Source: Actinobacteria bacterium UBA3028 (GTDB lineage Bacteria > Actinomycetota > Actinomycetes > Nanopelagicales > Nanopelagicaceae). From it: a DNA stretch of 35,770 bases. Below are positions 1 through 7,608 of this stretch, one piece after another. Position 1 is the stretch's first letter, and each line of letters opens with the position of its first letter. The notes beneath the pieces are model-generated. The model was not told the origin of the DNA and did not search any database. It saw only the letters and a program-made list of their open reading frames with translations. The stretch covers positions 431 to 36,200 of the forward strand of contig DFDL01000033.1 in the NCBI GenBank assembly GCA_002367715.1, given 5' to 3'. A program made the translations under genes and the position numbers.

Positions 1-13
1 CGCCGCCGGACAT
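1..13 (+). rRNA. 3' end of 5S rRNA (partial)
   Basis: The first dozen bases (CGCCGCCGGAC) resemble the 3' end of actinobacterial 5S rRNA, where the final strand of helix I reads like GTAGGNCGCCGCCGAAC. A strong rho-independent terminator follows directly, as expected at the end of an rRNA operon. Only the tail is inside the window, so the call rests on a very short match plus context. A tRNA 3' end is the main alternative. Confidence 0.5.
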
Positions 14-20
14 CATTATA

Positions 21-67
21 AAAAGGAGCTAGTCCATAACTTCGGTTATTGGATTCGCTCCTTTTTT
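21..67 (+). terminator. Rho-independent terminator after the upstream RNA gene
   Basis: AAAAGGAGC (21-29) pairs with GCTCCTTTT (57-65). Inside, TCCATAAC (33-40) pairs with GTTATTGGA (45-53) with one bulged base, closed by a TTCG tetraloop (41-44). The hairpin ends in a run of six T (62-67). Because the lower stem starts with AAAA it could also stop transcription from the opposite strand. Confidence 0.85.
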
Positions 68-271
68 ATTTTTCACACAATTCCAATTTTTTTGATTACT
101 GAAAATCGAATGGTGATTCATCAACAAGTAAAACCTAAACACTATCCTCTTATTTCATTTTAGTTCTCCCTCATATCTAACAGAGAATACGCTCGACCCA
201 TTTCACTAAGACGTATCGGGATTGATAAAGAAAGATTACGTTTTAACAAATTTGAGAAGAGAGAATTGCTT

Positions 272-631
272 ATGAGTCAGAGTTCCAAATCGAAAGCCCT
301 TTCAAACGCTTCTGCCGCAATCAGTCCTGTCAATAGCGTCCTTCTCGTAGGCCGAGTAACAAGCAAAGGTGTCGAGAAGTTATTGCCGAGTGGGGATAAG
401 GTGGTTGAATTTCGAATAGTTGTCGGGCGGGCTAAGAGTCGAGGAGCTAGGAAGGAGGTAGATTCCCTGGACATTGCGGCATGGAGCGCCAAAACTCGCA
501 AGGCGGCTCTGAGTATAAAAATAGATAGCTGGGTTCAGGTATCTGGAGCTGTCAGAAGGCGTTTTTGGCAGGCTCCGAGCGGTCTTGCGAGTAGATGGCA
601 AGTCGAAGCGAGCGAGGTTCTGCGACTTTAG
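272..631 (+). CDS. Small SSB-like OB-fold protein
   Basis: A 119-residue protein that looks like a single-stranded-DNA-binding protein of the bacterial SSB family. The OB-fold pattern is visible: VLLVGRVTSKGVEK, then VVEFRIVVGRA, then DSLDIAAWSAKTRKAA, then IDSWVQVSGAVRRRFWQ and a final WQVEASEVLRL strand. It ends right after the OB fold, so it lacks the flexible linker and acidic DDDIPF-type tip with which housekeeping SSB recruits partner proteins. It is therefore more likely a second, SsbB-like or RNA/DNA-binding paralogue than the main replication SSB. The ATG at 272 is preferred because GAGAAGAGAG (254-263) lies 8 bases upstream; an in-frame TTG at 266 is too close to that site. It stands alone between the rRNA end and the tlyA group. 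Confidence 0.75.
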   Translation: MSQSSKSKALSNASAAISPVNSVLLVGRVTSKGVEKLLPSGDKVVEFRIVVGRAKSRGARKEVDSLDIAAWSAKTRKAALSIKIDSWVQVSGAVRRRFWQAPSGLASRWQVEASEVLRL

Positions 632-632
632 A

Positions 633-638
633 TAGCGT
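633..638 (+). promoter_or_regulatory. Candidate -10 box, leaderless start of the 645 gene
   Basis: TAGCGT fits TANNNT and lies exactly 6 bases before the ATG at 645, so transcription would begin at or next to the start codon. There is no Shine-Dalgarno sequence in front of this ATG and no recognisable -35 hexamer. The same layout recurs at other operon heads in this window. Confidence 0.4.
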
Positions 639-644
639 TAGACC

Positions 645-1079
645 ATGCCTACAGACCTCCCACCAATCTTTAAAAAGTATTTAGCCCTACTTGGTAAGAA
701 TGAGGAGGTCGTCTTGGAGAGCGCTAAGAATGTGAAGACCTGGATTGTTGATAATGGCGAAGTTGTTAAAGAGCGACTAGAGCGACAGATTGACTCAACG
801 GCAACAAAGATGGGCTTTGCAAAAGTATCAGATCTAGAAGGGCTACATAAGCGAATTTCTGAGTTGGAAGAGAATTTAGTTAGAGGTATCAAAGATAGTC
901 ATGAGAAAGAAGTTACCAAGAAGATAGAAAAAAAGAGAGCTAGTTCGAGGCCACTTAAAAAGGCAACCGCCAAATTAGTGAATTCAAAGAAGAGTTCCTC
1001 TGCTGTCAAGAAGACAAGCGCGAAGAAGGCTTCAGGAAAGATTAAAAGTAGCGCTACCGTGAGAGGAACCAAAAAATGA
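645..1079 (+). CDS. Coiled-coil protein with lysine-rich histone-like tail
   Basis: A 144-residue protein of unknown function. Residues 1-85 are mostly helical and charged, with a likely coiled coil around KRISELEENLVRGIKDSHEKEV, resembling phasin-like (PhaF-type) or other small coiled-coil proteins. Residues 90-144 are a basic low-complexity tail full of KK, AKK, SSK and TSAKKASGK blocks, like the DNA-binding tails of histone H1-like and actinobacterial HU proteins. Nucleic-acid binding is an inference from that tail. It overlaps the next gene by ATGA and sits two genes upstream of tlyA, so it is probably co-transcribed with the ribosome-modification and NAD kinase genes. Confidence 0.75.
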   Translation: MPTDLPPIFKKYLALLGKNEEVVLESAKNVKTWIVDNGEVVKERLERQIDSTATKMGFAKVSDLEGLHKRISELEENLVRGIKDSHEKEVTKKIEKKRASSRPLKKATAKLVNSKKSSSAVKKTSAKKASGKIKSSATVRGTKK

Positions 1080-1276
1080 ACGATAGTAATTCTGGCGAGG
1101 TAAACCAAATGCATATGGCGCAGAATCAAGTAGATGACACGAGACTTCAAAGTTTGACGGAGATTAAAACTCAGATTGTCCAGATATCTCAACTCCCACT
1201 AGAGACACACTCCGAAGAGTTTGAAGCCATTCATAATGGTCTGAGCCGCGTTCTCTCATCTATCGACGGAATTTAA
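1076..1276 (+). CDS. Small conserved protein upstream of tlyA (Rv1693-like)
   Basis: A 66-residue protein without a known role. The second half, with LPLETHSEEFEAIHNGLSRV and a final LSSIDG, has the shape of the short conserved actinobacterial protein encoded directly before tlyA (Rv1693 in M. tuberculosis). It has no membrane segment or signal peptide. The first codon is in a 4-base ATGA overlap with the lysine-tailed coiled-coil gene, so the two are translationally coupled. tlyA follows after 16 bases. Identity with Rv1693 is inferred mainly from size, position and the FExxHxxLxxxLxxID pattern. Confidence 0.7.
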   Translation: MNDSNSGEVNQMHMAQNQVDDTRLQSLTEIKTQIVQISQLPLETHSEEFEAIHNGLSRVLSSIDGI

Positions 1277-1292
1277 GGATCAAGGCAATTTA

Positions 1293-2081
1293 GTGAAGAC
1301 ACGCTTGGATGCTGAGTTGGTTCGTCGTGGATTGGCGCGATCTAGAGATCACGCTGCCGACTTAATCGAATCTCGCTCTGTCCTGGTGACTGGAATTCCA
1401 GCATCAAAGCCTGCAACGCAGGTAGATGCCGAAACTTCAATTACCCTTCAAGGTGAACGAAATGATTTCGTCTCTCGAGGTGGCCATAAACTTGCGGGTG
1501 CATTAGATGCATTTCCTGCAATCACTATTGAAGGAAAGAGGGCACTCGATGCCGGGGCATCAACTGGTGGATTTACTGATGTGCTTGTTAAACGTGGTGT
1601 AGCAGGTGTAGTTGCAGTCGATGTTGGGTATGGACAGCTTGCATGGGAATTGCGAAATGATAAACGTGTCACGATTTTGGATCGAACAAATGTGCGTCAT
1701 CTAACCTTGGAACAAGTTGGTGAGCCAGTTGATCTTGTTGTTGCCGATCTCTCTTTCATCTCGTTGACACTTGTTCTGCCGGCGCTCGTTAGTGTCTCAA
1801 AGAGTTCGTGTGATTTCCTAGTGATGGTGAAACCTCAATTTGAGGTAGGTCGTGAGAAGTTGGGTGCCGGTGGAGTCGTTCGTGATAGCGCGCTCCGTAA
1901 ATCCGCTGTCTTAGACGTCGCGGATTGCGCATACGATATGGGTATTGGATGCATGGGGGTTGTGGCTAGTTCATTGCCTGGCCCGTCAGGCAATGTCGAA
2001 TATTTTCTTTGGTTGCAAAGAGGAGCTAAAGAGCTCTCAGAATCAGAATTGGATCTTGCTATCGCGAAGGGGCCACAGTGA
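1293..2081 (+). CDS. tlyA: TlyA, 16S/23S rRNA 2'-O-methyltransferase
   Basis: TlyA methylates ribose 2'-OH groups, in mycobacteria C1409 of 16S and C1920 of 23S rRNA, and its loss gives capreomycin resistance. The 262 residues start with an S4 RNA-binding domain (about 1-60, DAELVRRGLARSRDHAADLI), continue with the linker motif RGGHKL (62-67) and then an FtsJ/RrmJ-type SAM-binding fold with ALDAGASTGGFTD (84-96). The long N-terminus matches type II TlyA, the form that modifies both subunits. GTG start at 1293 is supported by AAGGAT at 1275-1280. The gene overlaps nadK by 4 bases (GTGA). Haemolysin activity sometimes attached to the name is not supported by the sequence. Confidence 0.93.
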   Translation: MKTRLDAELVRRGLARSRDHAADLIESRSVLVTGIPASKPATQVDAETSITLQGERNDFVSRGGHKLAGALDAFPAITIEGKRALDAGASTGGFTDVLVKRGVAGVVAVDVGYGQLAWELRNDKRVTILDRTNVRHLTLEQVGEPVDLVVADLSFISLTLVLPALVSVSKSSCDFLVMVKPQFEVGREKLGAGGVVRDSALRKSAVLDVADCAYDMGIGCMGVVASSLPGPSGNVEYFLWLQRGAKELSESELDLAIAKGPQ

Positions 2082-2929
2082 AGAATGTATTGATAGTTCT
2101 AAATCCTGCGAGACCAGCTGCGATCTCATTTGGTCGAGAGCTAGTGGCAAAATTTATAAAATCTGGTTTCGGGGTTAAATGCAATCACGAAGATATTCTT
2201 GAGGGAACTCAACCGATAGGGGATATTGCAACTCTAGAGGCCGTGATCGTTCTAGGTGGCGATGGGACAATCCTTAGAGCCGCTGAGATAGTGCGTGGAC
2301 ACCAGGTTCCAATCATTGGAATAAATCTTGGAAATGTTGGGTTTTTGGCCGAGATAACAGAACCCACAATCAATGAAATTGTTTCTGCAGTAGCGGGAGA
2401 GAAAATTCATCGAGAGCCACGGCTAGTAATCAAGTATGAAGTGCTCCGCAATGGCAGAGAAATCGCAAGCGGTTGGGCGCTAAATGAGGTGACTGTCGAG
2501 CGTAGTGACTCCCAAATGTTGGAACTTTTCGTCCAGATTGACCAGAGACCACTATCCAAGTGGGGATGTGACGGAGTTATCTGCGCAACTCCAACTGGAT
2601 CAACTGCATATGCATTTTCTGCAGGGGGGCCCGTAGTTTGGCCTGATGTTGATGCCTTCCTCCTGTTACCACTAGCAGCCCACGCACTCTTCTCGAGACC
2701 AATGGTGGTCTCGCCGAATTGTGAAATAGTGATAGATGTATTTTCCCAGGCCGCACAAATTTCAGCTGATGGCCTACGTCAAGTTTCCTTAGAGGTAGGT
2801 GATCGAGTCCGCTTGACTAGAGATTCACATGCAATTCAATTGGCTTATGTTAACCACGGTAACTTTACCGATCGATTAGTAGCAAAATTCAAACTTCCGG
2901 TCGAAGGCTGGCGTGGAGATAATAATTGA
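2078..2929 (+). CDS. nadK: NAD kinase
   Basis: Phosphorylates NAD to NADP using ATP or polyphosphate, in the cytoplasm. The 283 residues contain the GGDGT phosphate-binding motif (60-64), the NLGNVGFLAE stretch just after it, the NE pair (136-137) and TPTGSTAYAFSAGGP (171-185) typical of the C-terminal beta domain that binds NAD. Length is normal for the family. The GTG start lies in the stop codon of tlyA and the TGA stop overlaps the TTG of recN, so tlyA-nadK-recN are read as one coupled unit, the same order as Rv1694-Rv1696. Confidence 0.95.
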   Translation: MKNVLIVLNPARPAAISFGRELVAKFIKSGFGVKCNHEDILEGTQPIGDIATLEAVIVLGGDGTILRAAEIVRGHQVPIIGINLGNVGFLAEITEPTINEIVSAVAGEKIHREPRLVIKYEVLRNGREIASGWALNEVTVERSDSQMLELFVQIDQRPLSKWGCDGVICATPTGSTAYAFSAGGPVVWPDVDAFLLLPLAAHALFSRPMVVSPNCEIVIDVFSQAAQISADGLRQVSLEVGDRVRLTRDSHAIQLAYVNHGNFTDRLVAKFKLPVEGWRGDNN

Positions 2930-4641
2930 AGAAGCGAAGTCTGCTCCAAGAGTTATCGATAAAGAATTTGGGAGTGATTGATAGCGCCGAGGTCTCATTT
3001 AGTAACGGCTTGACAGTTATTACCGGTGAAACTGGCGCTGGAAAGACCATGGTTCTAACGGCGCTAAATCTTATTCTTGGCGCTAAATCAGATTCGGATT
3101 TGATTCGCCACGGCGAAGAGAGGCTTCAAGTTGCCGGAATATTTGACCTAACCGACGAAATTTCAAAGCGGATAGATGATTTAGGTGGCGTCGTTGAAGA
3201 CGAGCAAGTAATAATTAATCGAAGTCTCACCAGTCAAGGCAGATCAAAAATAACAATAGGGGGAGCACCAAGTACCACGGCTCAAGTTATTGAGTTGGGG
3301 GAGAGTCTCATTGAAATTCATGCTCAATCATCTTCTCAGAGATTAGCCAAATCCTCGGTCCAACGCGAGTTATTGGATGCTTTTGGATCTTGCGAAGCAG
3401 AGCTAGTGAGTTATTCCAAGTTATTTGCCGAGCAACAAAATCTTCGAATGAAGATAAAGGAGCTAGAGAGTCAGTTAAGTGCACGCGATTCTGAGATTGT
3501 TAAGCTCTCAGAATTTCTTGTGGAATTCAAGAAGTATGAGCCGAAAATTGGGGAGCTCTCAGATATCGATAGTGAGATTGGAAAGTTGGGCTCAGTTGAA
3601 GAGCTTAATACTGCGCTAATTTCAGGACTTGGACTAATCGCCGCCGAAGATTCATCGCTATTGTCATCACTTGCTAACTCTAGAAAGACGCTGGATCAAA
3701 TTAAAGGTAGGGACATTAATTTAGATCCGTTGATTGATCGATTCGGAGATGCTATCTATGAATTAAATGAGAGTTTTGCGGATCTTGAACGCTACCTTTC
3801 AAGTCTGGAGGCGGATCCTGCTCGCTATGATTTCCTTCAGAATCGAAAGAGTGATTTGAATACTTTGATTAAGAAGTATGGCCAAAGCTCTGATCGCATG
3901 ACTGCCTTCAGTGAACTTCTAGAGAGAGCTGCTTTAACACAGGATCGAATTGCAGATCTACAAGGTGGTGAGGATCGGATTTTGCAACTGCGAAATCTTG
4001 CAGACGAAAACTTTATGAAATTGCAGGAGGCTGGCCGAATGCTCACTAAAAAGCGTTCACAAGGGGCTATGAAGCTTGCAAGCGGAATAAATATTGAACT
4101 AACCCAGTTGGCAATGGCTAATGCAAAGGTTGTTGTGCAAGTAGAGAGTTCAAGCTCAAGAGAATTTAGGAATTTTTCATCAACTGGATTAGATGAAATT
4201 TCTTTCCTATTCACAAGCCATGAAGGGGGGAAATTACTCCCAATAAATAAGGTTGCTAGCGGTGGTGAGCTCTCTCGCGTAATGCTCGGTGTCGAAGTAG
4301 TTTTGGCTCAGAGCTCTCCGGTTGGTACATATGTCTTTGATGAGGTCGATGCCGGAGTTGGCGGCAAGGCAGCAGTTGAAGTTGGTAGACGTTTGGCAAG
4401 ATTGGCGAAAAACTCACAAGTTATAGTTGTTACTCACCTTGCACAGGTGGCTTGCTGGGCAGATAGCCATGTAGTTGTGGCGAAGAGTGAGAATGGCTCG
4501 GTAACCCAGAGCGACTTAAGTGAGGTCACGGGTGAAGCAAGGCTGAAAGAGATTGCTAGATTATTATCGGGCCAAGAGAATTCGCAGACCGCCAGAGAAC
4601 ACGCGCGTGAATTATTGGAGCTAGTGGCTCAAGCCAGATAG
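2926..4641 (+). CDS. recN: RecN, DNA double-strand break repair ATPase
   Basis: SMC-like ATPase recruited to double-strand breaks. The 571-residue chain has a Walker A motif GETGAGKT (34-41), a central coiled-coil region (about 160-400) rich in Leu, Glu and Lys, the ABC signature SGGELSRVMLG and Walker B YVFDEVDAGVGG close to the C-terminus, followed by the switch VVTHLAQVA. The TTG start is inside the nadK stop (TTGA), which implies coupling; LSIKNLGVIDSAEVSF a few codons later confirms the N-terminus. In mycobacteria recN is followed by two envelope genes (Rv1697, Rv1698); here pyrG follows after only 20 bases. Confidence 0.95.
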   Translation: MKKRSLLQELSIKNLGVIDSAEVSFSNGLTVITGETGAGKTMVLTALNLILGAKSDSDLIRHGEERLQVAGIFDLTDEISKRIDDLGGVVEDEQVIINRSLTSQGRSKITIGGAPSTTAQVIELGESLIEIHAQSSSQRLAKSSVQRELLDAFGSCEAELVSYSKLFAEQQNLRMKIKELESQLSARDSEIVKLSEFLVEFKKYEPKIGELSDIDSEIGKLGSVEELNTALISGLGLIAAEDSSLLSSLANSRKTLDQIKGRDINLDPLIDRFGDAIYELNESFADLERYLSSLEADPARYDFLQNRKSDLNTLIKKYGQSSDRMTAFSELLERAALTQDRIADLQGGEDRILQLRNLADENFMKLQEAGRMLTKKRSQGAMKLASGINIELTQLAMANAKVVVQVESSSSREFRNFSSTGLDEISFLFTSHEGGKLLPINKVASGGELSRVMLGVEVVLAQSSPVGTYVFDEVDAGVGGKAAVEVGRRLARLAKNSQVIVVTHLAQVACWADSHVVVAKSENGSVTQSDLSEVTGEARLKEIARLLSGQENSQTAREHARELLELVAQAR

Positions 4642-4647
4642 GGATGA

Positions 4648-4653
4648 TAGGTT
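4648..4653 (+). promoter_or_regulatory. Candidate -10 box for pyrG
   Basis: TAGGTT fits TANNNT and is separated by 8 bases from the pyrG ATG at 4662. No Shine-Dalgarno is visible in the 20-base recN-pyrG gap, so a leaderless or nearly leaderless pyrG transcript is plausible. There is no clear -35 element. Confidence 0.35.
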
Positions 4654-4661
4654 AGCGCTCC

Positions 4662-6299
4662 ATGACCAGTACTCATGTGACAAAGCATCTATTCGTCACC
4701 GGCGGGGTAGCCTCTAGTTTAGGTAAAGGTCTCACAGCATCAAGCCTAGGTAGATTATTAACCTCAAGAGGTTTGCGGGTAACGATGCAGAAGTTGGATC
4801 CCTACTTAAATGTAGATCCAGGAACAATGAACCCTTTTCAGCATGGTGAGGTTTTTGTTACCGATGATGGCGCAGAAACTGATTTAGATATTGGACATTA
4901 TGAACGTTTTTTGAATGTGAACCTTCATGGCTCTGCCAATGTAACAACCGGTCAAGTTTACTCCAACGTTATAGGCAAGGAACGTCGCGGAGAATATTTA
5001 GGTGACACGGTCCAGGTCATTCCACACATCACAAATGAGATTAAAGAACGAATAAGGGCGATGGCAGCTCCTGACATCGATCTAGTTATCACAGAGATCG
5101 GTGGCACCGTCGGAGATATCGAATCTCAGCCATTCTTGGAAGCTGCAAGACAGATTCGCCAAGATGTGGGCCGCGATAATGTTTTCTATCTCCATGTTTC
5201 ACTAGTCCCGTATATTGGGCCATCGGGAGAGCTAAAAACGAAGCCAACACAGCACAGCGTTGCGGCGCTTCGAGCTATTGGTATTGCACCAGATGCAATC
5301 GTAATTCGTTCAGATCGGGCTATACCTGACTCGGTTAAGCGCAAGATTTCATCTATGTGTGATGTTGACTTAGAAGCTGTTGTTGCCGCGGTTGATGCAC
5401 CTTCAATTTACGATATCCCAAAAGTTTTATTTTCCGAGGGATTAGATACTTACGTCATTAGGAGATTAGGGCTGCCCGCTGGGGAAATGGTCTGGGGTGA
5501 ATGGAATGAGTTATTAGAGAAGGTTAACAATCCAGCGCATCAGATCTCTGTTGCCCTAGTAGGAAAGTATGTAGACCTACCAGATGCCTATCTTTCAGTA
5601 ACTGAAGCTCTACGCTCTGGTGGTTTTGCAAATAATGCAAAGGTGAACATTAAATGGGTTGCTAGTGATGATTGTGCAACAGATGAAGGTTCGAAAAGTT
5701 TACTCTCAGATGTTGATGCGATCTGCGTACCAGGGGGATTCGGGGTACGGGGGATTGAAGGCAAGCTTGGCGCTCTGAAATTCGCACGCGAGAATAAGAT
5801 CCCAACGTTGGGACTATGTTTAGGATTGCAGTGCATGGTCATTGAAGCTGCCAGGAATCTTGCAGGAATATCGAATGCAAATTCGGCGGAGTTTGATCCA
5901 CAGACATTAGATCCTGTTATCTCTACGATGCAGAGCCAAGAGGAGATTGTTGCCGGTAAAGGCGATATGGGCGGAACGATGCGGTTAGGACTTTATCCAG
6001 CTGTCTTGGCGAGTGGTTCGCTGGTTGCCGTTATTTATGGTGCGACTGAAATTCAAGAACGACATCGACATCGATATGAAGTTAATAACAATTATCGTGA
6101 AGAGATAAGTAAAACAGGGTTGATATTTTCGGGACTGTCTCCGGACGGGAATTTAGTGGAGTTCGTAGAATTACCAAGTGAGATGCATCCTTATTACGTT
6201 GGAACCCAAGCGCATCCAGAGTTCCTATCGCGCCCCACAAAGCCACATCCACTTTTCGCAGGTTTAATTGCTGCGGCGATAAAGCAAAATGGTAAATAA
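4662..6299 (+). CDS. pyrG: CTP synthase
   Basis: Makes CTP from UTP, ATP and glutamine. The 545 residues carry the N-terminal synthetase domain (about 1-275, starting TKHLFVTGGVASSLGKG, with KLDPYLNVDPGTMNPFQHGE) and a C-terminal class I glutamine amidotransferase domain. In the latter PGGFGVRG precedes the nucleophile Cys386 in LGLCLGLQC, and HPEF near the end gives the His/Glu pair. Length is normal. The last 11 bases overlap the recombinase gene. The Nudix gene that lies between pyrG and xerD in mycobacteria is absent. Confidence 0.97.
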   Translation: MTSTHVTKHLFVTGGVASSLGKGLTASSLGRLLTSRGLRVTMQKLDPYLNVDPGTMNPFQHGEVFVTDDGAETDLDIGHYERFLNVNLHGSANVTTGQVYSNVIGKERRGEYLGDTVQVIPHITNEIKERIRAMAAPDIDLVITEIGGTVGDIESQPFLEAARQIRQDVGRDNVFYLHVSLVPYIGPSGELKTKPTQHSVAALRAIGIAPDAIVIRSDRAIPDSVKRKISSMCDVDLEAVVAAVDAPSIYDIPKVLFSEGLDTYVIRRLGLPAGEMVWGEWNELLEKVNNPAHQISVALVGKYVDLPDAYLSVTEALRSGGFANNAKVNIKWVASDDCATDEGSKSLLSDVDAICVPGGFGVRGIEGKLGALKFARENKIPTLGLCLGLQCMVIEAARNLAGISNANSAEFDPQTLDPVISTMQSQEEIVAGKGDMGGTMRLGLYPAVLASGSLVAVIYGATEIQERHRHRYEVNNNYREEISKTGLIFSGLSPDGNLVEFVELPSEMHPYYVGTQAHPEFLSRPTKPHPLFAGLIAAAIKQNGK

Positions 6300-7215
6300 C
6301 GATCGTTTGAATTCTGCGATCACCGAATATTTAAGTTTTGCATCAATTGAAAAGGGTTTATCGCCAAATACCATCAAAGCCTACGCTTTGGACTTGGGAA
6401 AATTGCAAGAGTATGTTGAGATACGTGAGCTTGGATTAAATGAGATAGACCCACAATTTATGGATGATTTTCTTGGCTGGTTGCGAGGCGCTGGAGGGCA
6501 TCGTCAACCGAGCTCTGAAAGCACGAATTCAAGAGCAGTGGTAACCGTTCGAAATCTAATCAAATTTGAAAGTCGTACAAATAATAAACTAAATCTGCTT
6601 GCAGAGTACGCTCCACCAAAAATTCCAAAGAGGCTACCTAAGGGGCTGGCGATTAATGAAGTGATGGCTCTCATAGAAGGAGCAAATTTTGATGGCGAGG
6701 TGTTTGCGCTAAGGAATGTGGCGTTAATTGAAACTTTGTATTCGACAGGAGCGAGAGTTAGTGAGATAACTGCGCTAAAAATAAATGATCTAGATGAAGT
6801 TTCGAATAGTCTGACTCTGAAGTTGCGCGGCAAAGGTGGAAAAGAGCGGATAGTGCCGATCGGAAACTTCGCACGTAAAAGTTTAGAGGACTACCTAGTG
6901 AGAGGCAGGCCAGGCCTTTTGAAAGGTGGGGAGAGTCAGTACCTATTCTTAAACTCACGGTCCAAGGCGTTAAGTCGACAGAGCGCTTGGGAGATCGTAT
7001 CCAAAGCTGCGGAGAATGCGAAGATTTCGACTCACGTAACGCCCCATTCTCTGCGTCACTCATTTGCAACACATCTTTTGGATGGTGGAGCAGATATTCG
7101 AGTCGTACAAGAACTATTAGGGCATTCTTCAGTTACAACGACACAGATTTATACTTTAGTTACAATAGATAAATTGCGAGAGAATTACGCCAGCGCTCAT
7201 CCGAGAGCAATGTAG
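6289..7215 (+). CDS. xerD: Tyrosine recombinase XerD
   Basis: Site-specific recombinase that with XerC resolves chromosome dimers at dif. The 308 residues have the N-terminal SAM-like core-binding domain (about 7-100, with KGLSPNTIKAYALDL) and a catalytic domain with the full set Arg156 (STGARVSE), Lys182 (GKGGKE), His253 and Arg256 (HSLRH), His279 (LLGHSS) and nucleophile Tyr288 (TQIYT). Size and motifs are those of a housekeeping Xer protein, not a phage integrase, and the position after pyrG matches XerD of other Actinobacteria. The start overlaps pyrG by 11 bases. The TAG stop abuts the stop of the convergent RHH gene with no gap. Confidence 0.92.
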   Translation: MVNNDRLNSAITEYLSFASIEKGLSPNTIKAYALDLGKLQEYVEIRELGLNEIDPQFMDDFLGWLRGAGGHRQPSSESTNSRAVVTVRNLIKFESRTNNKLNLLAEYAPPKIPKRLPKGLAINEVMALIEGANFDGEVFALRNVALIETLYSTGARVSEITALKINDLDEVSNSLTLKLRGKGGKERIVPIGNFARKSLEDYLVRGRPGLLKGGESQYLFLNSRSKALSRQSAWEIVSKAAENAKISTHVTPHSLRHSFATHLLDGGADIRVVQELLGHSSVTTTQIYTLVTIDKLRENYASAHPRAM

Positions 7216-7608
7216 TTATTTTCCGCGCAGCCTTCGTGCAATTATGCTTTGATCACCTTTTGTTTCTAGGTCAGCAATAATTATTGCGAGGGATTCACGA
7301 ACTATGCGACCACGATCAACAGCAAGCCCCAAATCACCACGTAGCGCAAGTCTTGCCTGTTCTAGATCATAAAGTTCTTCAGGGGACAAGTAGACAGTTA
7401 TTTTCTCATCGTGGCGCTCTCTTCCACTCGGTGAGCGATCGAATGAGTTAACGCGACGCCGGGGCGTAGTACGAACTGATTTCTTATTGCTGATAACAGC
7501 CGTTGGAACATCTTCAACCGGTGTTGGGTTTGTAGATGGCACGGCGCTCAGCGTTGTAGTCTGGCGAAAAAGTTCATCTGCACCAGGAAGACTTACTCTG
7601 CGACTCAT
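7216..7608 (-). CDS. Ribbon-helix-helix partner protein of the ParA-like ATPase
   Basis: A 130-residue protein with a disordered, basic N-terminal half (1-66) and a C-terminal ribbon-helix-helix-like DNA-binding region: strand KITVYLS (69-75), helix PEELYDLEQARLALR, then a second helix from RGRIVRESLA. Its gene overlaps the end of the parA-like gene by 4 bases, so both are on one transcript. ParA ATPases usually work with a DNA-bound partner (ParB or a small RHH protein), so a centromere-binding or ParA-stimulating role is a reasonable inference, not shown here. Homologous pairs occur beside scpAB in other Actinobacteria. Confidence 0.8.
   Translation of the reverse strand: MSRRVSLPGADELFRQTTTLSAVPSTNPTPVEDVPTAVISNKKSVRTTPRRRVNSFDRSPSGRERHDEKITVYLSPEELYDLEQARLALRGDLGLAVDRGRIVRESLAIIIADLETKGDQSIIARRLRGK

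Noticed and set aside
3837..4214. 125-codon minus-strand frame inside recN
   Set aside because: Shadow of the coiled-coil coding region, no start site and no family resemblance.
6289..7215. Phage or transposon integrase
   Set aside because: Length, position after pyrG and Xer-like motifs indicate the housekeeping XerD; no att repeats or mobile genes are nearby.
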